Source: Streptomyces sp. NBC_00878 (GTDB lineage Bacteria; Actinomycetota; Actinomycetes; Streptomycetales; Streptomycetaceae). Taken from it: a DNA stretch of 64,000 nucleotides. Under the pieces are notes generated by a model. It was not told the DNA's origin and searched no databases. It worked only from the letters and a program-made list of their open reading frames with translations. A program made the position numbers and the translations under genes. The stretch is from contig NZ_JAPEOK010000001.1 of assembly GCF_026341515.1 (NCBI RefSeq), forward strand, positions 9,672,001-9,736,000, read 5' to 3'. Position 1 is the first letter of the stretch; every line of letters begins with the position of its first letter. Of the stretch, positions 9,295 through 17,670 are shown one piece after another.

Positions 9295-10974
9295 ATGCGC
9301 ATACCGAGCGAGGTTCGTGACCAACTTGCCCTGAGATTCGGGGTGTTGTTCCCTCATCTGAATGAGCGGCAGCAGCGGCTGGCGCTGGCCGCCGAGGCCC
9401 GGCTGCTGGGGCACGGCGGGGTCCGGGCCGTCGCGCGTGCCGCGGGGGTGAGCGAGACGACGGTGCGGAAGGGGGTCTTCGAGCTGGAGGGCGGCGAGGG
9501 CCCGTTGCCCGATGGCCGGGTCCGCCGGGACGGCGGCGGTCGCAAGAACGCCGAGGAGCTTGACCCGCTGCTGGTTCCGGCATTGCTGGCGCTGGTCGAG
9601 CCGGACGAGCGGGGCGATCCGATGTCGCCGCTACGGTGGACGACGAAGTCGCTGCGGTCTCTGGCCGGGGAGCTCACCCGGCAGGGCCATGCCACGTCGG
9701 CGCCGACCGTGGGCAGGCTGCTGCGGGAGAACGGTTTCAGCCTGCAGGCCAATGCCAAGACTCTTGAGGGCGCTCAGCACCCCGACCGGGACACGCAGTT
9801 CCGGTACATCAACGACCAGGTCAAGGACCATCAGGCGGGTGGCGAGCCGGTGGTCAGCGTGGACACGAAAAAGAAGGAAGTCGTCGGGGAGTTCAAGAAT
9901 GCCGGACGCGAGTGGCGGCCGGCCGGTGATCCGGTGCGGGTCGACGTCCATGACTTCCCCGGTGACGCACTGGGCAAGGCCCTGCCTTACGGCATCTACG
10001 ATCTGGCGGCGAACACCGGCTGGGTCAGCGTCGGTACCGATCATGACACCGCGGCCTTCGCGGTCGAATCGATCCGCCGCTGGTGGAGCGGGCAAGGGCG
10101 CTTCGACTACCCGCGGGCCACCCGGCTCCTGATCACCGCCGATGCCGGCGGTTCTAACGGCTACCGCACCCGCGCCTGGAAGACCGAACTCGCATCATTC
10201 GCCGCCGAGACGGGCCTGGCCGTCACGGTCTGCCACATGCCTCCGGGCACATCGAAATGGAACCGGATCGAGCACCGGCTGTTCTCCGCGATCACGATGA
10301 ACTGGCGCGGCCGCCCGCTGACCAGCTACGAAGTCATCGTGCAGACCATCACCGCGACCACCACACACACCGGCCTGAGCGTCCACGCCGAACTGGACCC
10401 CGGCAGCTACCCCACCGGGGTGAAGGTCAGCGACGTCGAGCTGAACGCGGTGCCGCTGACCGGCCATGCCTTCCACGGGGAATGGAACTACACCGTGCAC
10501 CCCCGGACCGCCGAGTCGGCGCACTCCGACAGCCCTGCCGCCGGCCTCGACCGCGGGGCACTGTCGCACCCCGCCCTGACCGGCATGACCAGCACCGCAC
10601 TGACCGCGCTGGCCGAGGCCCTGGCGACCGAATGGCAGGCGCTGCACGCACCGGACCGCACCACCCGGCGCGACGGCGGCGAACGGCGCCGGGCCCCGGG
10701 CGGCGGCCGCAGGGCCAAACTGGACCTGGCCGACCGAGTCCTGGCCACTGTGCTGCAACAGCACCTCGCCCTGCCGCCCACCGTGCTCGCCCGCCTGTTC
10801 ACCGTCAGCAAGGACACCATCCGCGAGGCCACCGGCGAGATCAGACACCTCATGGACCAGCACGGACACACCCATGGCCCCGCAGCGGCACACCTGACCA
10901 CCCTCACCGGCCTCTTCGTCTACGCCGCGACACACGGCGCCGCCCTCATACCACAGGCAAAACCCTCACCTTGA
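9295..10974 (+). CDS. ISAzo13 family DDE transposase with C-terminal HTH extension
   Basis: 559 residues. The N-terminal HTH region (residues 1-70) includes GVRAVARAAGVSETTVRKG. The catalytic core carries the DDE triad in VSVDTKKKE, LITADAGGSNGY and KWNRIEHRLF, and the family-typical ending with PLTSYEVIV. About 150 further residues follow, with a second predicted HTH (TVLARLFTVSKDTIREA) after a basic linker; classical family members end near 400 residues. The frame is intact, so the element may still be active. Confidence 0.9.
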   Translation: MRIPSEVRDQLALRFGVLFPHLNERQQRLALAAEARLLGHGGVRAVARAAGVSETTVRKGVFELEGGEGPLPDGRVRRDGGGRKNAEELDPLLVPALLALVEPDERGDPMSPLRWTTKSLRSLAGELTRQGHATSAPTVGRLLRENGFSLQANAKTLEGAQHPDRDTQFRYINDQVKDHQAGGEPVVSVDTKKKEVVGEFKNAGREWRPAGDPVRVDVHDFPGDALGKALPYGIYDLAANTGWVSVGTDHDTAAFAVESIRRWWSGQGRFDYPRATRLLITADAGGSNGYRTRAWKTELASFAAETGLAVTVCHMPPGTSKWNRIEHRLFSAITMNWRGRPLTSYEVIVQTITATTTHTGLSVHAELDPGSYPTGVKVSDVELNAVPLTGHAFHGEWNYTVHPRTAESAHSDSPAAGLDRGALSHPALTGMTSTALTALAEALATEWQALHAPDRTTRRDGGERRRAPGGGRRAKLDLADRVLATVLQQHLALPPTVLARLFTVSKDTIREATGEIRHLMDQHGHTHGPAAAHLTTLTGLFVYAATHGAALIPQAKPSP

Positions 10975-10992
10975 TTCTTTACGGGCCCTTAG
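10971..10992 (+). repeat. Right terminal inverted repeat of the IS
   Basis: Exact reverse complement of 9237-9258. It overlaps the last codon and stop of the transposase gene. Confidence 0.92.
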
Positions 10993-11004
10993 CTCTGTGT
11001 CGAG

Positions 11005-11044
11005 AATGGCGCCTGACGGGCATCTTCCCTGGTCAGGCGCCATT
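11005..11044. terminator. Bidirectional rho-independent-type hairpin, left side of island
   Basis: Perfect 13-bp stem (11005-11017 with 11032-11044), 14-base loop, then a T-run on the + strand; AA at the other end. It would end the ABC operon from the left and, before island insertion, the aldehyde dehydrogenase gene from the right. The same geometry recurs at 32809-32848 with compensating base-pair changes. Confidence 0.8.
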
Positions 11045-11056
11045 TTTCCTGTGCCT

Positions 11057-11107
11057 AGAAGAAGCCCAGCTTCTTCGCCGAGTACGACACCAGTAGATTC
11101 TTCGTCT
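11057..11107 (-). repeat. Left 51-bp direct repeat (candidate att site; displaced 3' end of an aldehyde dehydrogenase gene)
   Basis: Identical over 51 bases to 32861-32911. On the - strand it encodes [16 protein letters not shown] followed by TAG, the exact C-terminus of the intact enzyme at 32859-34382 (which ends in TAA). No recognisable dehydrogenase sequence continues beyond 11108 except one 15-of-16 match near 11151-11166, at nearly the same offset as in the intact gene. Confidence 0.85.
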
Positions 11108-11574
11108 CATGGTGGCCCATGCGCCGCACCGTCGTTGACCAGCAGGAATACTGCCTGTAGCCGCCGTCGGCGGGGCGGTCGGCCCGGGAATGGGCCGGAT
11201 CTTGATCCTCAGACCCGATGCCTTTGGCTTTCGCCGCTGCCAGGCCCGTGATCCAGCCGGAACCGAAAACAGTGCGGCCCTCGCCCGACATGTCGTGAAC
11301 CTCTCCACCGAGTCGGGCCACACCATTTTGAGGCACCATCGGGCGCGGGTGCCGTCCGACGAGGCGCCGACCGCTGCCGTGCGCCGGCTGGGGCATCGTG
11401 CCGAGGTCCGCGGCGGGCCTCCTCCCGGGGCGTACGCGTGCGGTGTGCGGAATTCGCCCAGCTCCACCTGGCCGATGTGGGGTCCGCCTCCGGGTGCCCC
11501 GGGGACGCGGGCCTGTTGTGACTTCTCCCACCTGCTCTTGCCGGGGAGAGGAACGCTTACCTACGTTCGGTCGC
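11108..11574. other. 467 bases without a recognisable gene (inner left end of island)
   Basis: Open frames here have no start with a ribosome-binding site, no domain, and lack consistent GC-rich third positions. The segment may contain the other arm of the island's attachment site, decayed coding sequence, or the promoter of the small gene at 11575. Confidence 0.4.
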
Positions 11575-11889
11575 ATGTCCCCCGATGGCCGCGCCCTTCC
11601 TGGCGAACCAGCCGAACCCGCTGCAGCGAGCAGGCCCGCGGCGGACCGACCTGGCGCCCTCCCCTTGGTCGGCCTGGACGTCGACCTGAGCTCACACGAA
11701 CTGCTCCGGCGCGCTCATGTCCTGGACGCTCTCGGCCCCGACTGGGACCCCGTTGCCGCACTACGCGGCGAGGAAGCGGCGTATGAGCTGCTCTATTCCG
11801 GACTCAGCGCGGAGCAGCAGCGTGTGTACGACGAGCTGGTGTCGGCCGGTGTGCTTCCGCAGGGAGGGGGCGGCCATGCTGCCGCTTGA
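11575..11889 (+). CDS. Small conserved actinobacterial protein (DUF6400-like)
   Basis: 104 residues from ATG 11575. A disordered Ala/Pro-rich start of about 30 residues is followed by a compact acidic helical part with HELLRRAHVLDALGPDWDP and AAYELLYSGLSAEQQRVYDEL. This resembles small proteins seen near hydrogenase genes in Streptomyces (DUF6400, from memory). No catalytic residues or membrane segment are visible. It overlaps the next gene by 14 bases, so the two are coupled. The start is uncertain because the nearest purine-rich site is about 20 bases away. Confidence 0.6.
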   Translation: MSPDGRALPGEPAEPAAASRPAADRPGALPLVGLDVDLSSHELLRRAHVLDALGPDWDPVAALRGEEAAYELLYSGLSAEQQRVYDELVSAGVLPQGGGGHAAA

Positions 11890-12133
11890 CCCGCAGGCCG
11901 ATGTCGGGCGTCGCGCCTGGGTGGCCTGCCCGAACTGCGACGACCGTCGCGGGTGCGCCACCTGCGAGCAGGGGCGCACCTGCTCCGAGCACTGGCGCTA
12001 CCTGCTGTCCAGCGTCGGCAGTCTGCTCCACCTGCAGTGCCGGTCGTGCACCCACATCTGGACACACGAGACCCATTTTGGTGCCACCCGCTCCCCGTGG
12101 GAGCGCATCACCAGCGGCCTGCGACGACGGTGA
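11876..12133 (+). CDS. Small Cys-rich (zinc ribbon-like) protein
   Basis: 85 residues; ATG 11876 follows GGGAGGGGG. Cysteines occur as CPNC, CATC, a single Cys, then CRSC, a spacing typical of paired zinc knuckles, with additional His residues near the C-terminus. It could bind zinc, iron or nickel, or a nucleic acid. Its position just ahead of the HypX-like gene and its overlap with the DUF6400-like gene suggest a link to the hydrogenase locus. The function is not known to me. Confidence 0.65.
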   Translation: MLPLDPQADVGRRAWVACPNCDDRRGCATCEQGRTCSEHWRYLLSSVGSLLHLQCRSCTHIWTHETHFGATRSPWERITSGLRRR

Positions 12134-12238
12134 TCATTCACAACGGCTGACTCGCTGAGCCGGGTCGTCGGTGTCGCCGCGGTCCAGGGCCGGTAAGGCC
12201 GGACGGCGGATCGGCGCCCGCTTTCGGATGACCTGACC

Positions 12239-12261
12239 GTCTGCCGTCGGGGACGGCAGAC
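12239..12261 (+). terminator. Short hairpin between small genes and HypX-like gene
   Basis: Perfect 10-bp GC-rich stem (12239-12248 with 12252-12261) and a 3-base loop, without a T-run. It could be an I-shaped terminator of the kind common in Streptomyces or an attenuator ahead of the hydrogenase genes. The rest of the 12134-12326 spacer shows nothing clear. Confidence 0.45.
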
Positions 12262-12326
12262 AGCCCTGGCCGAGGATCGCGGTCGGCGGCCATCGCTGCC
12301 TGCCGTTCGTCCGCCCGGAGGCAGCC

Positions 12327-14108
12327 GTGCACATCCTGCTCCTAGCCAGCGCGTTCAACAGCCTCACCCAGCGTGCCCACGCCGAGCTGCGCGACCATGG
12401 CCACACCGTGGCGGTGGAACTAGCCCTGCCCGGCAGCCCCTTGTCGGAAGCCGTGCGACTGCATGCACCGCAGCTCATCGTGGCGCCGATGCTGAAGACG
12501 GCGATTCCCGAGGAGGTGTGGACGGCGCACACGTGTCTCGTCGTCCATCCGGGGCCCGTGGGCGACCGCGGACCGTCCTCCCTGGACTGGGCGATTCACG
12601 AGGGCGTCGACCAGTGGGGCGTCACCGTCCTGCAGGCCGATGGGGAGATGGACGCCGGTGACGTGTGGGCCTCCGTACCGTGCCGGGTCCCTCAGGTGCC
12701 CAAGAGCGAGCTGTACCGAGGCGAGATCGCCGACGCAGCGCTCGAGGCCGTCATGCTCGCGGTGGAGCGCTTCGCCGGGGGAACCCACGTACCGCGCAAG
12801 CAGGATGCGGCACGCACGGCGGGCGCCCCCCTACGTCTGCGTCCGTACCTCGACCAGAGCGTACGGCGGATCGATTGGGCCGAGGACTCCACACGCGATG
12901 TCCTGCGCAAGCTGAGAGCGGCGGACTCGCAGCCCGGTGTGCTGGATGTGCTGCTCGGCGGTGAGTGGTATCTGCACGGCGGTCATCCCGAGAGCGTGTT
13001 GCGCGGCCGCCCGGGCGAGCTGCTGGCCACCCGCGCCGGGGCGGTCTGCCGGGCCACCAAGGACGGCGCCGTGTGGATCCCCGAACTGCGGTCCCGGCGC
13101 GAGCCGGGGCAGCCGCCCACGTTCAAACTGCCTGCCGTGCGGGCCCTGGGCGACCGGCTGCCGCCGCTGCCCGAGCACGCCCTGCCCCTGTTGCCCGAAG
13201 TGCGGCACCGTACCTGGACGGACATCCGCTACCGGGAGGATGGGAACGTGGGCTTCCTCTCGTTCTCCTTCCCCGGCGGCGCCATGAGCACGGAGCAGTC
13301 CCGACGTCTGCTGGACGCCTACCGGGAAGCGTGCGCGCGGCCCACATCGGTGCTGGTGCTGGGCGGCGAACGGGACTTCTTCTCCAACGGGATCCACCTG
13401 GGCGTCATCGAGGCCGCAGCCGACCCCGCCGCCGAGTCCTGGGCGAACATCAACGCCATCGACGATCTGGTCGAGGCGGTCCTGACGACGACGGACCGGC
13501 TGGTGGTCTCGGCGGTCGCGGGCAACGCCGCGGCGGGCGGGGTGATGCTCGCCCTGGCGGCCGACGAGGTGTGGTGCCGCTCGGGCGCCGTGCTGAACCC
13601 TCACTACCGTCTGATGGGCCTGTACGGCTCGGAGTACTGGACGCACACCCTGCCGCGCAGGGTGGGTCCCGCGACGGCCGAACGGCTCATGCGTGAGGCT
13701 CTGCCGGTGAGCTCGGCGAGCGCACTGCGCCTCGGGCTCGTCGACCGGGTGGTCGACTGCGGTCCCGATGAGTTCGCGCGGGAGGTCGGCGGCCTGGCGG
13801 CACGTCTGGCGTCACTTCCGGCGACTGCGTCACGGATCACCGCGAAGAAGACGGAGCTCGACCGGCTGGAGAGTGCGACCCCGCTGGCCGGCTTCCGTGA
13901 GCAGGAGCTGGCCCGGATGCGCCGGACCTTCGACGACCCGGACGCCCCGTACCACGCTGTGCGGCGTTCTTTCGTCCACAAGGAGCGGCCGGCGTGCACC
14001 CCGCCGCACCTCGGTCCGGCCGCGGTTGCGCAAACCGGTCCGACCCCCTCCGCCGCCGATGTCACCGGAACGGCCCTCGACGGTGTCCCATCACGGCCGA
14101 AGGGCTGA
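12327..14108 (+). CDS. hypX: Hydrogenase maturation protein HypX/HoxX-like (formyltransferase plus crotonase domains)
   Basis: 593 residues from GTG 12327 with CCCGGAGG upstream. Residues 1-270 resemble formyl-tetrahydrofolate transferase-like domains (VVHPGPVGDRGPSSLDWA, GVTVLQADGEMDAGD). Residues from about 295 are crotonase-like (FLSFSFPGGAMS, an SNGIHLG oxyanion region, NAAAGGVMLALAADEVW). HypX makes the active-site CO ligand from a formyl group under air in O2-tolerant hydrogenase systems, which fits an aerobic H2 oxidiser. It lies 63 bases before the small-subunit gene and is likely cotranscribed. Confidence 0.88.
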   Translation: MHILLLASAFNSLTQRAHAELRDHGHTVAVELALPGSPLSEAVRLHAPQLIVAPMLKTAIPEEVWTAHTCLVVHPGPVGDRGPSSLDWAIHEGVDQWGVTVLQADGEMDAGDVWASVPCRVPQVPKSELYRGEIADAALEAVMLAVERFAGGTHVPRKQDAARTAGAPLRLRPYLDQSVRRIDWAEDSTRDVLRKLRAADSQPGVLDVLLGGEWYLHGGHPESVLRGRPGELLATRAGAVCRATKDGAVWIPELRSRREPGQPPTFKLPAVRALGDRLPPLPEHALPLLPEVRHRTWTDIRYREDGNVGFLSFSFPGGAMSTEQSRRLLDAYREACARPTSVLVLGGERDFFSNGIHLGVIEAAADPAAESWANINAIDDLVEAVLTTTDRLVVSAVAGNAAAGGVMLALAADEVWCRSGAVLNPHYRLMGLYGSEYWTHTLPRRVGPATAERLMREALPVSSASALRLGLVDRVVDCGPDEFAREVGGLAARLASLPATASRITAKKTELDRLESATPLAGFREQELARMRRTFDDPDAPYHAVRRSFVHKERPACTPPHLGPAAVAQTGPTPSAADVTGTALDGVPSRPKG

Positions 14109-14171
14109 TACGAAGAAGGACGAAGGTCGAAATGCAGGCTTTCATTCCTTACCTCCCCAGGAGGCGGTCCC

Positions 14172-15260
14172 ATGACTGAGGCGGCGCCCGGCACGGTCAG
14201 CGCTGTGGACGCAGGCGGCTCGCCCGCCGACGAGACACCCACGATCCACATTCTCTGGATCAACGCGGGGCTGAGCTGCGACGGAGACTCGGTCGCGCTG
14301 ACGGCGGCCATGCAGCCCAGCATCGAGGAGATCGTGCTCGGTGTGCTGCCGGGTCTTCCGAAGATCGCCGTCCACTGGCCGCTCATCGACTTCGAGTGCG
14401 GTCCGGTCGGCGGTGCGGACACGTTCATCGAGTGGTTCTTCAAGGGGGAGCGGGGCGAGATCGACCCGTTCGTCCTGGTCGTCGAGGGCTCCGTCCCCAA
14501 CGAGGCGATCAAGCCCGAGGGCTATTGGTGCGGCTTCGGCGACGACCCGGAGACCGGCCAGCCGATCACCACCAGCGAGTGGATCGACCGGCTCGCCCCG
14601 AAGGCACTGGCGGTCGTCGCCATCGGCACCTGCGCCACCTACGGCGGCATCCACGCCATGGCGGGCAACCCGACCGGCGCGATGGGCGTGCCGGACTACC
14701 TCGGCTGGGACTGGAAGTCCCACGCCGGGATCCCCATCGTGTGCGTCCCCGGCTGTCCGATCCAGCCTGACAACTTCTCCGAGACGCTCACCTATCTGCT
14801 CTACCAGGCGGCCGGCTCCGCCCCGATGATCCCGCTGGACGACAAGCTGCGCCCCACCTGGCTGTTCGGGGCCACCGTGCACGAGGGCTGCGACCGCGCG
14901 GGCTACTACGAGCAGGGCCAGTTCGCGATGTCGTACGACTCGCCGACGTGCCTGGTCAAGCTCGGCTGCTGGGGCCCGGTCGTCAAGTGCAACGTGCCCA
15001 AGCGCGGCTGGATGAACGGGATCGGCGGCTGCCCGAACGTCGGCGGCATCTGCATCGCCTGCACCATGCCCGGGTTTCCCGACAAGTTCATGCCGTTCAT
15101 GGACGAGCCCCCCGGCGCCAAGCTGTCCAGCAACGCCAGCGGGGCGTACGGCGCCGTGGTCCGCAAGCTGCGGTCGATCACCGCCAGGACGGTGGACAAG
15201 GAGCCCAAGTGGCGCCGCACCGGAGAGAAGATCATCACCGGCTACCGGCCCCCGTGGTGA
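14172..15260 (+). CDS. hhyS: [NiFe]-hydrogenase small subunit, group 1h (actinobacterial high-affinity type)
   Basis: 362 residues; ATG follows AGGAGG. No Tat signal is seen, so the enzyme stays in the cytoplasm. The N-terminal proximal-cluster motif reads GLSCDGDS, with Asp at the place where standard enzymes have Cys, the 3Cys/1Asp ligand set known from group 1h (formerly group 5) enzymes. Further cluster ligands appear in GTCATYGG, VPGCPIQPDNF, HEGCDRAGYYE and a Cys-rich C-terminal part (LGCWGP, GGCPNVGGICIAC). It would pass electrons from the NiFe site to an unidentified acceptor. Followed after 89 bases by the large-subunit gene. Confidence 0.95.
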   Translation: MTEAAPGTVSAVDAGGSPADETPTIHILWINAGLSCDGDSVALTAAMQPSIEEIVLGVLPGLPKIAVHWPLIDFECGPVGGADTFIEWFFKGERGEIDPFVLVVEGSVPNEAIKPEGYWCGFGDDPETGQPITTSEWIDRLAPKALAVVAIGTCATYGGIHAMAGNPTGAMGVPDYLGWDWKSHAGIPIVCVPGCPIQPDNFSETLTYLLYQAAGSAPMIPLDDKLRPTWLFGATVHEGCDRAGYYEQGQFAMSYDSPTCLVKLGCWGPVVKCNVPKRGWMNGIGGCPNVGGICIACTMPGFPDKFMPFMDEPPGAKLSSNASGAYGAVVRKLRSITARTVDKEPKWRRTGEKIITGYRPPW

Positions 15261-15349
15261 GCATCCGCCGCGGGTAGCGCGAGTAGTCCGCTCCCCGCTT
15301 CGTGCACCCCCCACACGACCTCCCGCGCAACGAAGGGCACGGCACACAG

Positions 15350-17134
15350 ATGGCACCGAAGACGAAGGCGGCCGGCGACGGCAGCGGCCTGGTGGAGATG
15401 GCCTGGGATCCGATCACGCGGATCGTGGGCAGCCTGGGCATCCACACGAAGATCGACTTCAAGCAGAAGCGGGTCGCGGAGTGCTACAGCACGTCGTCGG
15501 TCTTCCGCGGCTACAGCGTCTTCATGCGCGGCAAGGACCCCCGCGACGCCCACTTCATCACCAGCCGCATCTGCGGGATCTGCGGGGACAACCACGCCAC
15601 CTGCTCGGTGTACGCGCAGAACATGGCGTACGGCGTGAAACCCCCGCACCTCGCCGAGTGGATCATCAACCTCGGCGAGTCCGCGGAGTACATGTTCGAC
15701 CACAACATCTTCCAGGAGAACCTGGTGGGGGTCGACTACTGCGAGAAGATGGTCAAGGAGACCAACCCCGGCGTCCTGGAACTCGCCGAGCGCACCGAGG
15801 CCCCGCACGCCGCGGAGCACGGCTACCGCACGATCGCCGACATCATGCGCTCGCTCAACCCCCTGGAGGGCGAGTTCTACCGCGAGGCCCTCCAGGTCAG
15901 CCGCTACACGCGCGAGATGTTCTGCCTGATGGAGGGCCGCCATGTGCATCCCTCCACGCTCTACCCGGGCGGCGTCGGCACCATCGCCTCCGTGCAGCTC
16001 TTCACCGACTACATGAGCCGCCTGATGCGCTACGTGGAGTTCATGAAGCGCGTCGTGCCCCTGCACGACGACCTGTTCGACTTCTTCTACGAGGCCCTGC
16101 CCGGGTACGAGGAAGTGGGCCGCCGCCGGGTCATGCTCGGCTGCTGGGGCGCGCTCAACGATCCCGAATACTGCGACTTCACCTACGCCAACATGACGGA
16201 CTGGGGCCGGCGCATGTTCGTCACGCCCGGCATCGTCGTCGACGGCAAGCTCGTCACCAACGACCTCACCGAGATCAACCTCGGCATCCGCATCCTGCTG
16301 GGCAGCTCCTACTACGAGGACTGGCAGGGCCAGGAACAGTTCGTCACCCACGACCCGCTCGGCAACCCGGTGGACCCGCGCCACCCGTGGAACCAGCACA
16401 CCATCCCCGCCCCGCAGAAGCGGAACTTCGACGACAAGTACAGCTGGGTCATGTCGCCCCGCTGGTTCGACGGCAAGGACCACCTCGCCCTGGACACCGG
16501 CGGCGGCCCCATCGCCCGCCTGTGGTCGACCGCCCTGTCCGGGCTCGTCGACATCGGGTACGTCAAGGCCACCGGCCACAGCGTGGTCATCAACCTGCCG
16601 CGCACCATGACCAAGCCGGAGACCAGCTTCGAGTGGAAGATCCCGAAGTGGTCCAACGCGCTGGAGCGCAACCGCGCCCGTACCTACTTCCAGGCGTACG
16701 CCGCCGCCGTCGCCCTGCACTGCGCGGAGAAGGGTCTCGCTGAGGTCCGGGCCGGACGCACCCAGACCTGGGAGAAGTTCGAGGTCCCGGACGAGAGCAT
16801 CGGCGTCGGCTTCACCGAGGCGGTCCGCGGCGTCCTCTCCCACCACATGGTGATCCGCGACGGCAAGATTGCCAACTACCACCCGTACCCGCCCACGCCC
16901 TGGAACGCCAGCACCAGGGACACCTTCGGCACACCGGGCCCGTACGAGGACGCCGTGCAGAACACGCCCATCTTCGAGGAGAACACCCCGGAGAACTTCA
17001 AGGGCATCGACATCATGCGCGCCGTCCGCAGCTTCGACCCCTGTCTGCCCTGTGGCGTCCACATGTACGTCGGCGGCGGCAAGACCGTGAAGTCGATGCA
17101 CGTGCCGACCGGCCTGAGCGGACTGGGCGGATGA
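15350..17134 (+). CDS. hhyL: [NiFe]-hydrogenase large subunit, group 1h
   Basis: About 594 residues from ATG 15350; an in-frame GTG at 15302 is less likely. The two NiFe-ligand motifs are intact: RICGICGDNHATC in the N-terminal part (L1) and DPCLPCGVH near the C-terminus (L2). After the L2 His come 23 residues, the peptide expected to be removed by the protease encoded at 20442. The protein catalyses H2 oxidation. Group 1h enzymes are known for uptake of atmospheric H2 in sporulating or starving Streptomyces. Overlaps the next gene by 4 bases. Confidence 0.96.
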   Translation: MAPKTKAAGDGSGLVEMAWDPITRIVGSLGIHTKIDFKQKRVAECYSTSSVFRGYSVFMRGKDPRDAHFITSRICGICGDNHATCSVYAQNMAYGVKPPHLAEWIINLGESAEYMFDHNIFQENLVGVDYCEKMVKETNPGVLELAERTEAPHAAEHGYRTIADIMRSLNPLEGEFYREALQVSRYTREMFCLMEGRHVHPSTLYPGGVGTIASVQLFTDYMSRLMRYVEFMKRVVPLHDDLFDFFYEALPGYEEVGRRRVMLGCWGALNDPEYCDFTYANMTDWGRRMFVTPGIVVDGKLVTNDLTEINLGIRILLGSSYYEDWQGQEQFVTHDPLGNPVDPRHPWNQHTIPAPQKRNFDDKYSWVMSPRWFDGKDHLALDTGGGPIARLWSTALSGLVDIGYVKATGHSVVINLPRTMTKPETSFEWKIPKWSNALERNRARTYFQAYAAAVALHCAEKGLAEVRAGRTQTWEKFEVPDESIGVGFTEAVRGVLSHHMVIRDGKIANYHPYPPTPWNASTRDTFGTPGPYEDAVQNTPIFEENTPENFKGIDIMRAVRSFDPCLPCGVHMYVGGGKTVKSMHVPTGLSGLGG

Positions 17135-17670
17135 GCGCGGTGACGGCCACGGCGCCGGTGAACGCGGAGCAGACCGGACGCCGCGTCGAGGAGGTGCTGG
17201 AGCGGCTGACCGCGAGCGGCGACCCGGCCGCCGCCGCGGCGGCGGAGGAACTCGTCCGGTCCCTCATGGACTTCTACGGTGCCGGCCTGGCCCGCATCCT
17301 CCACCTGCTGTCCGCCGCGCCCGGCGGACCGTCGGCGGGACTGCTCGGTGACGAACTGGTCGCGAGCCTGCTCGTCCTGCACGAACTGCACCCCGAGGAC
17401 CGCGACACCCGTATCGCCCGCGCCCTCGACGTCGTACGGGAACACGCCCTGGAGGTCGTGGACTTCGACGAGGAGAGCGGCACCCTGACGCTGCGGGCCC
17501 GGGAGGCGGGTGGCTGCGGTTGTGGCTCCGGCTCCGGTGCGGGCGCTCGGGAGGCCGCGGAGGCTGCGCTCGCCTGCTTCGCGCCGGAGGTCAGGGCCGT
17601 CGACGTCCGGACCGCGCCCGCCGGGCCCACGCTCCTGCAGATCAGCACGGCACCGACGGGGGCCCGATGA
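17131..17670 (+). CDS. NifU C-terminal-like hydrogenase accessory protein
   Basis: 179 residues. The first 100 or so are helical, while the last 70 follow the pattern of the NifU C-terminal domain (strand, Cys loop, helix, Val-rich strand). The usual CxxC-Pro-Ser-Ser loop is altered to GGCGCGSGSG, which still offers two Cys two residues apart. It may help deliver or hold an Fe-S cluster for the hydrogenase, or act as an electron relay. The gene overlaps both neighbours by 4 bases, so expression is tied to the large subunit. Confidence 0.7.
   Translation: MSAVTATAPVNAEQTGRRVEEVLERLTASGDPAAAAAAEELVRSLMDFYGAGLARILHLLSAAPGGPSAGLLGDELVASLLVLHELHPEDRDTRIARALDVVREHALEVVDFDEESGTLTLRAREAGGCGCGSGSGAGAREAAEAALACFAPEVRAVDVRTAPAGPTLLQISTAPTGAR

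Larger units (their letters stand above)
9237..10992 (+). mobile_element. ISAzo13-like insertion sequence
   Basis: About 1.76 kb bounded by 22-bp perfect inverted repeats and containing one DDE transposase gene that fills nearly all of it. If the ends are placed at 9237 and 10992, the flanks read CT|...|CT, compatible with a 2-bp target duplication, but the exact ends and duplication are uncertain. It inserted between the ABC ATPase gene and the terminator at 11005-11044, so it separates that operon from its terminator. It lies just outside the proposed genomic island. Confidence 0.88.

Noticed and set aside
11057..11107. tRNA-type attachment site
   Set aside because: No cloverleaf or tRNA-like end is visible near either boundary; the repeat codes for the aldehyde dehydrogenase C-terminus.
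11190..11786. 198-residue frame at the left end of the island
   Set aside because: No ribosome-binding site or domain, and it conflicts with the better-supported gene at 11575.
12239..12261. Riboswitch ahead of the hydrogenase genes
   Set aside because: Only one simple hairpin is visible; no conserved riboswitch core such as a cobalamin or nickel-type element could be recognised.
15242..17101. 619-residue open frame antisense to the hydrogenase large subunit
   Set aside because: Shadow frame produced by high GC; the + strand frame carries the RICGICGDNH and DPCLPCGVH motifs. Similar long antisense frames at 23188-25326 and 37245-38336 were rejected for the same reason.
14172..17134. Group 2a (Huc-like) hydrogenase
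   Set aside because: The Asp-containing proximal-cluster motif and the large subunit's GDNH and DPCLPCGVH contexts fit group 1h better.
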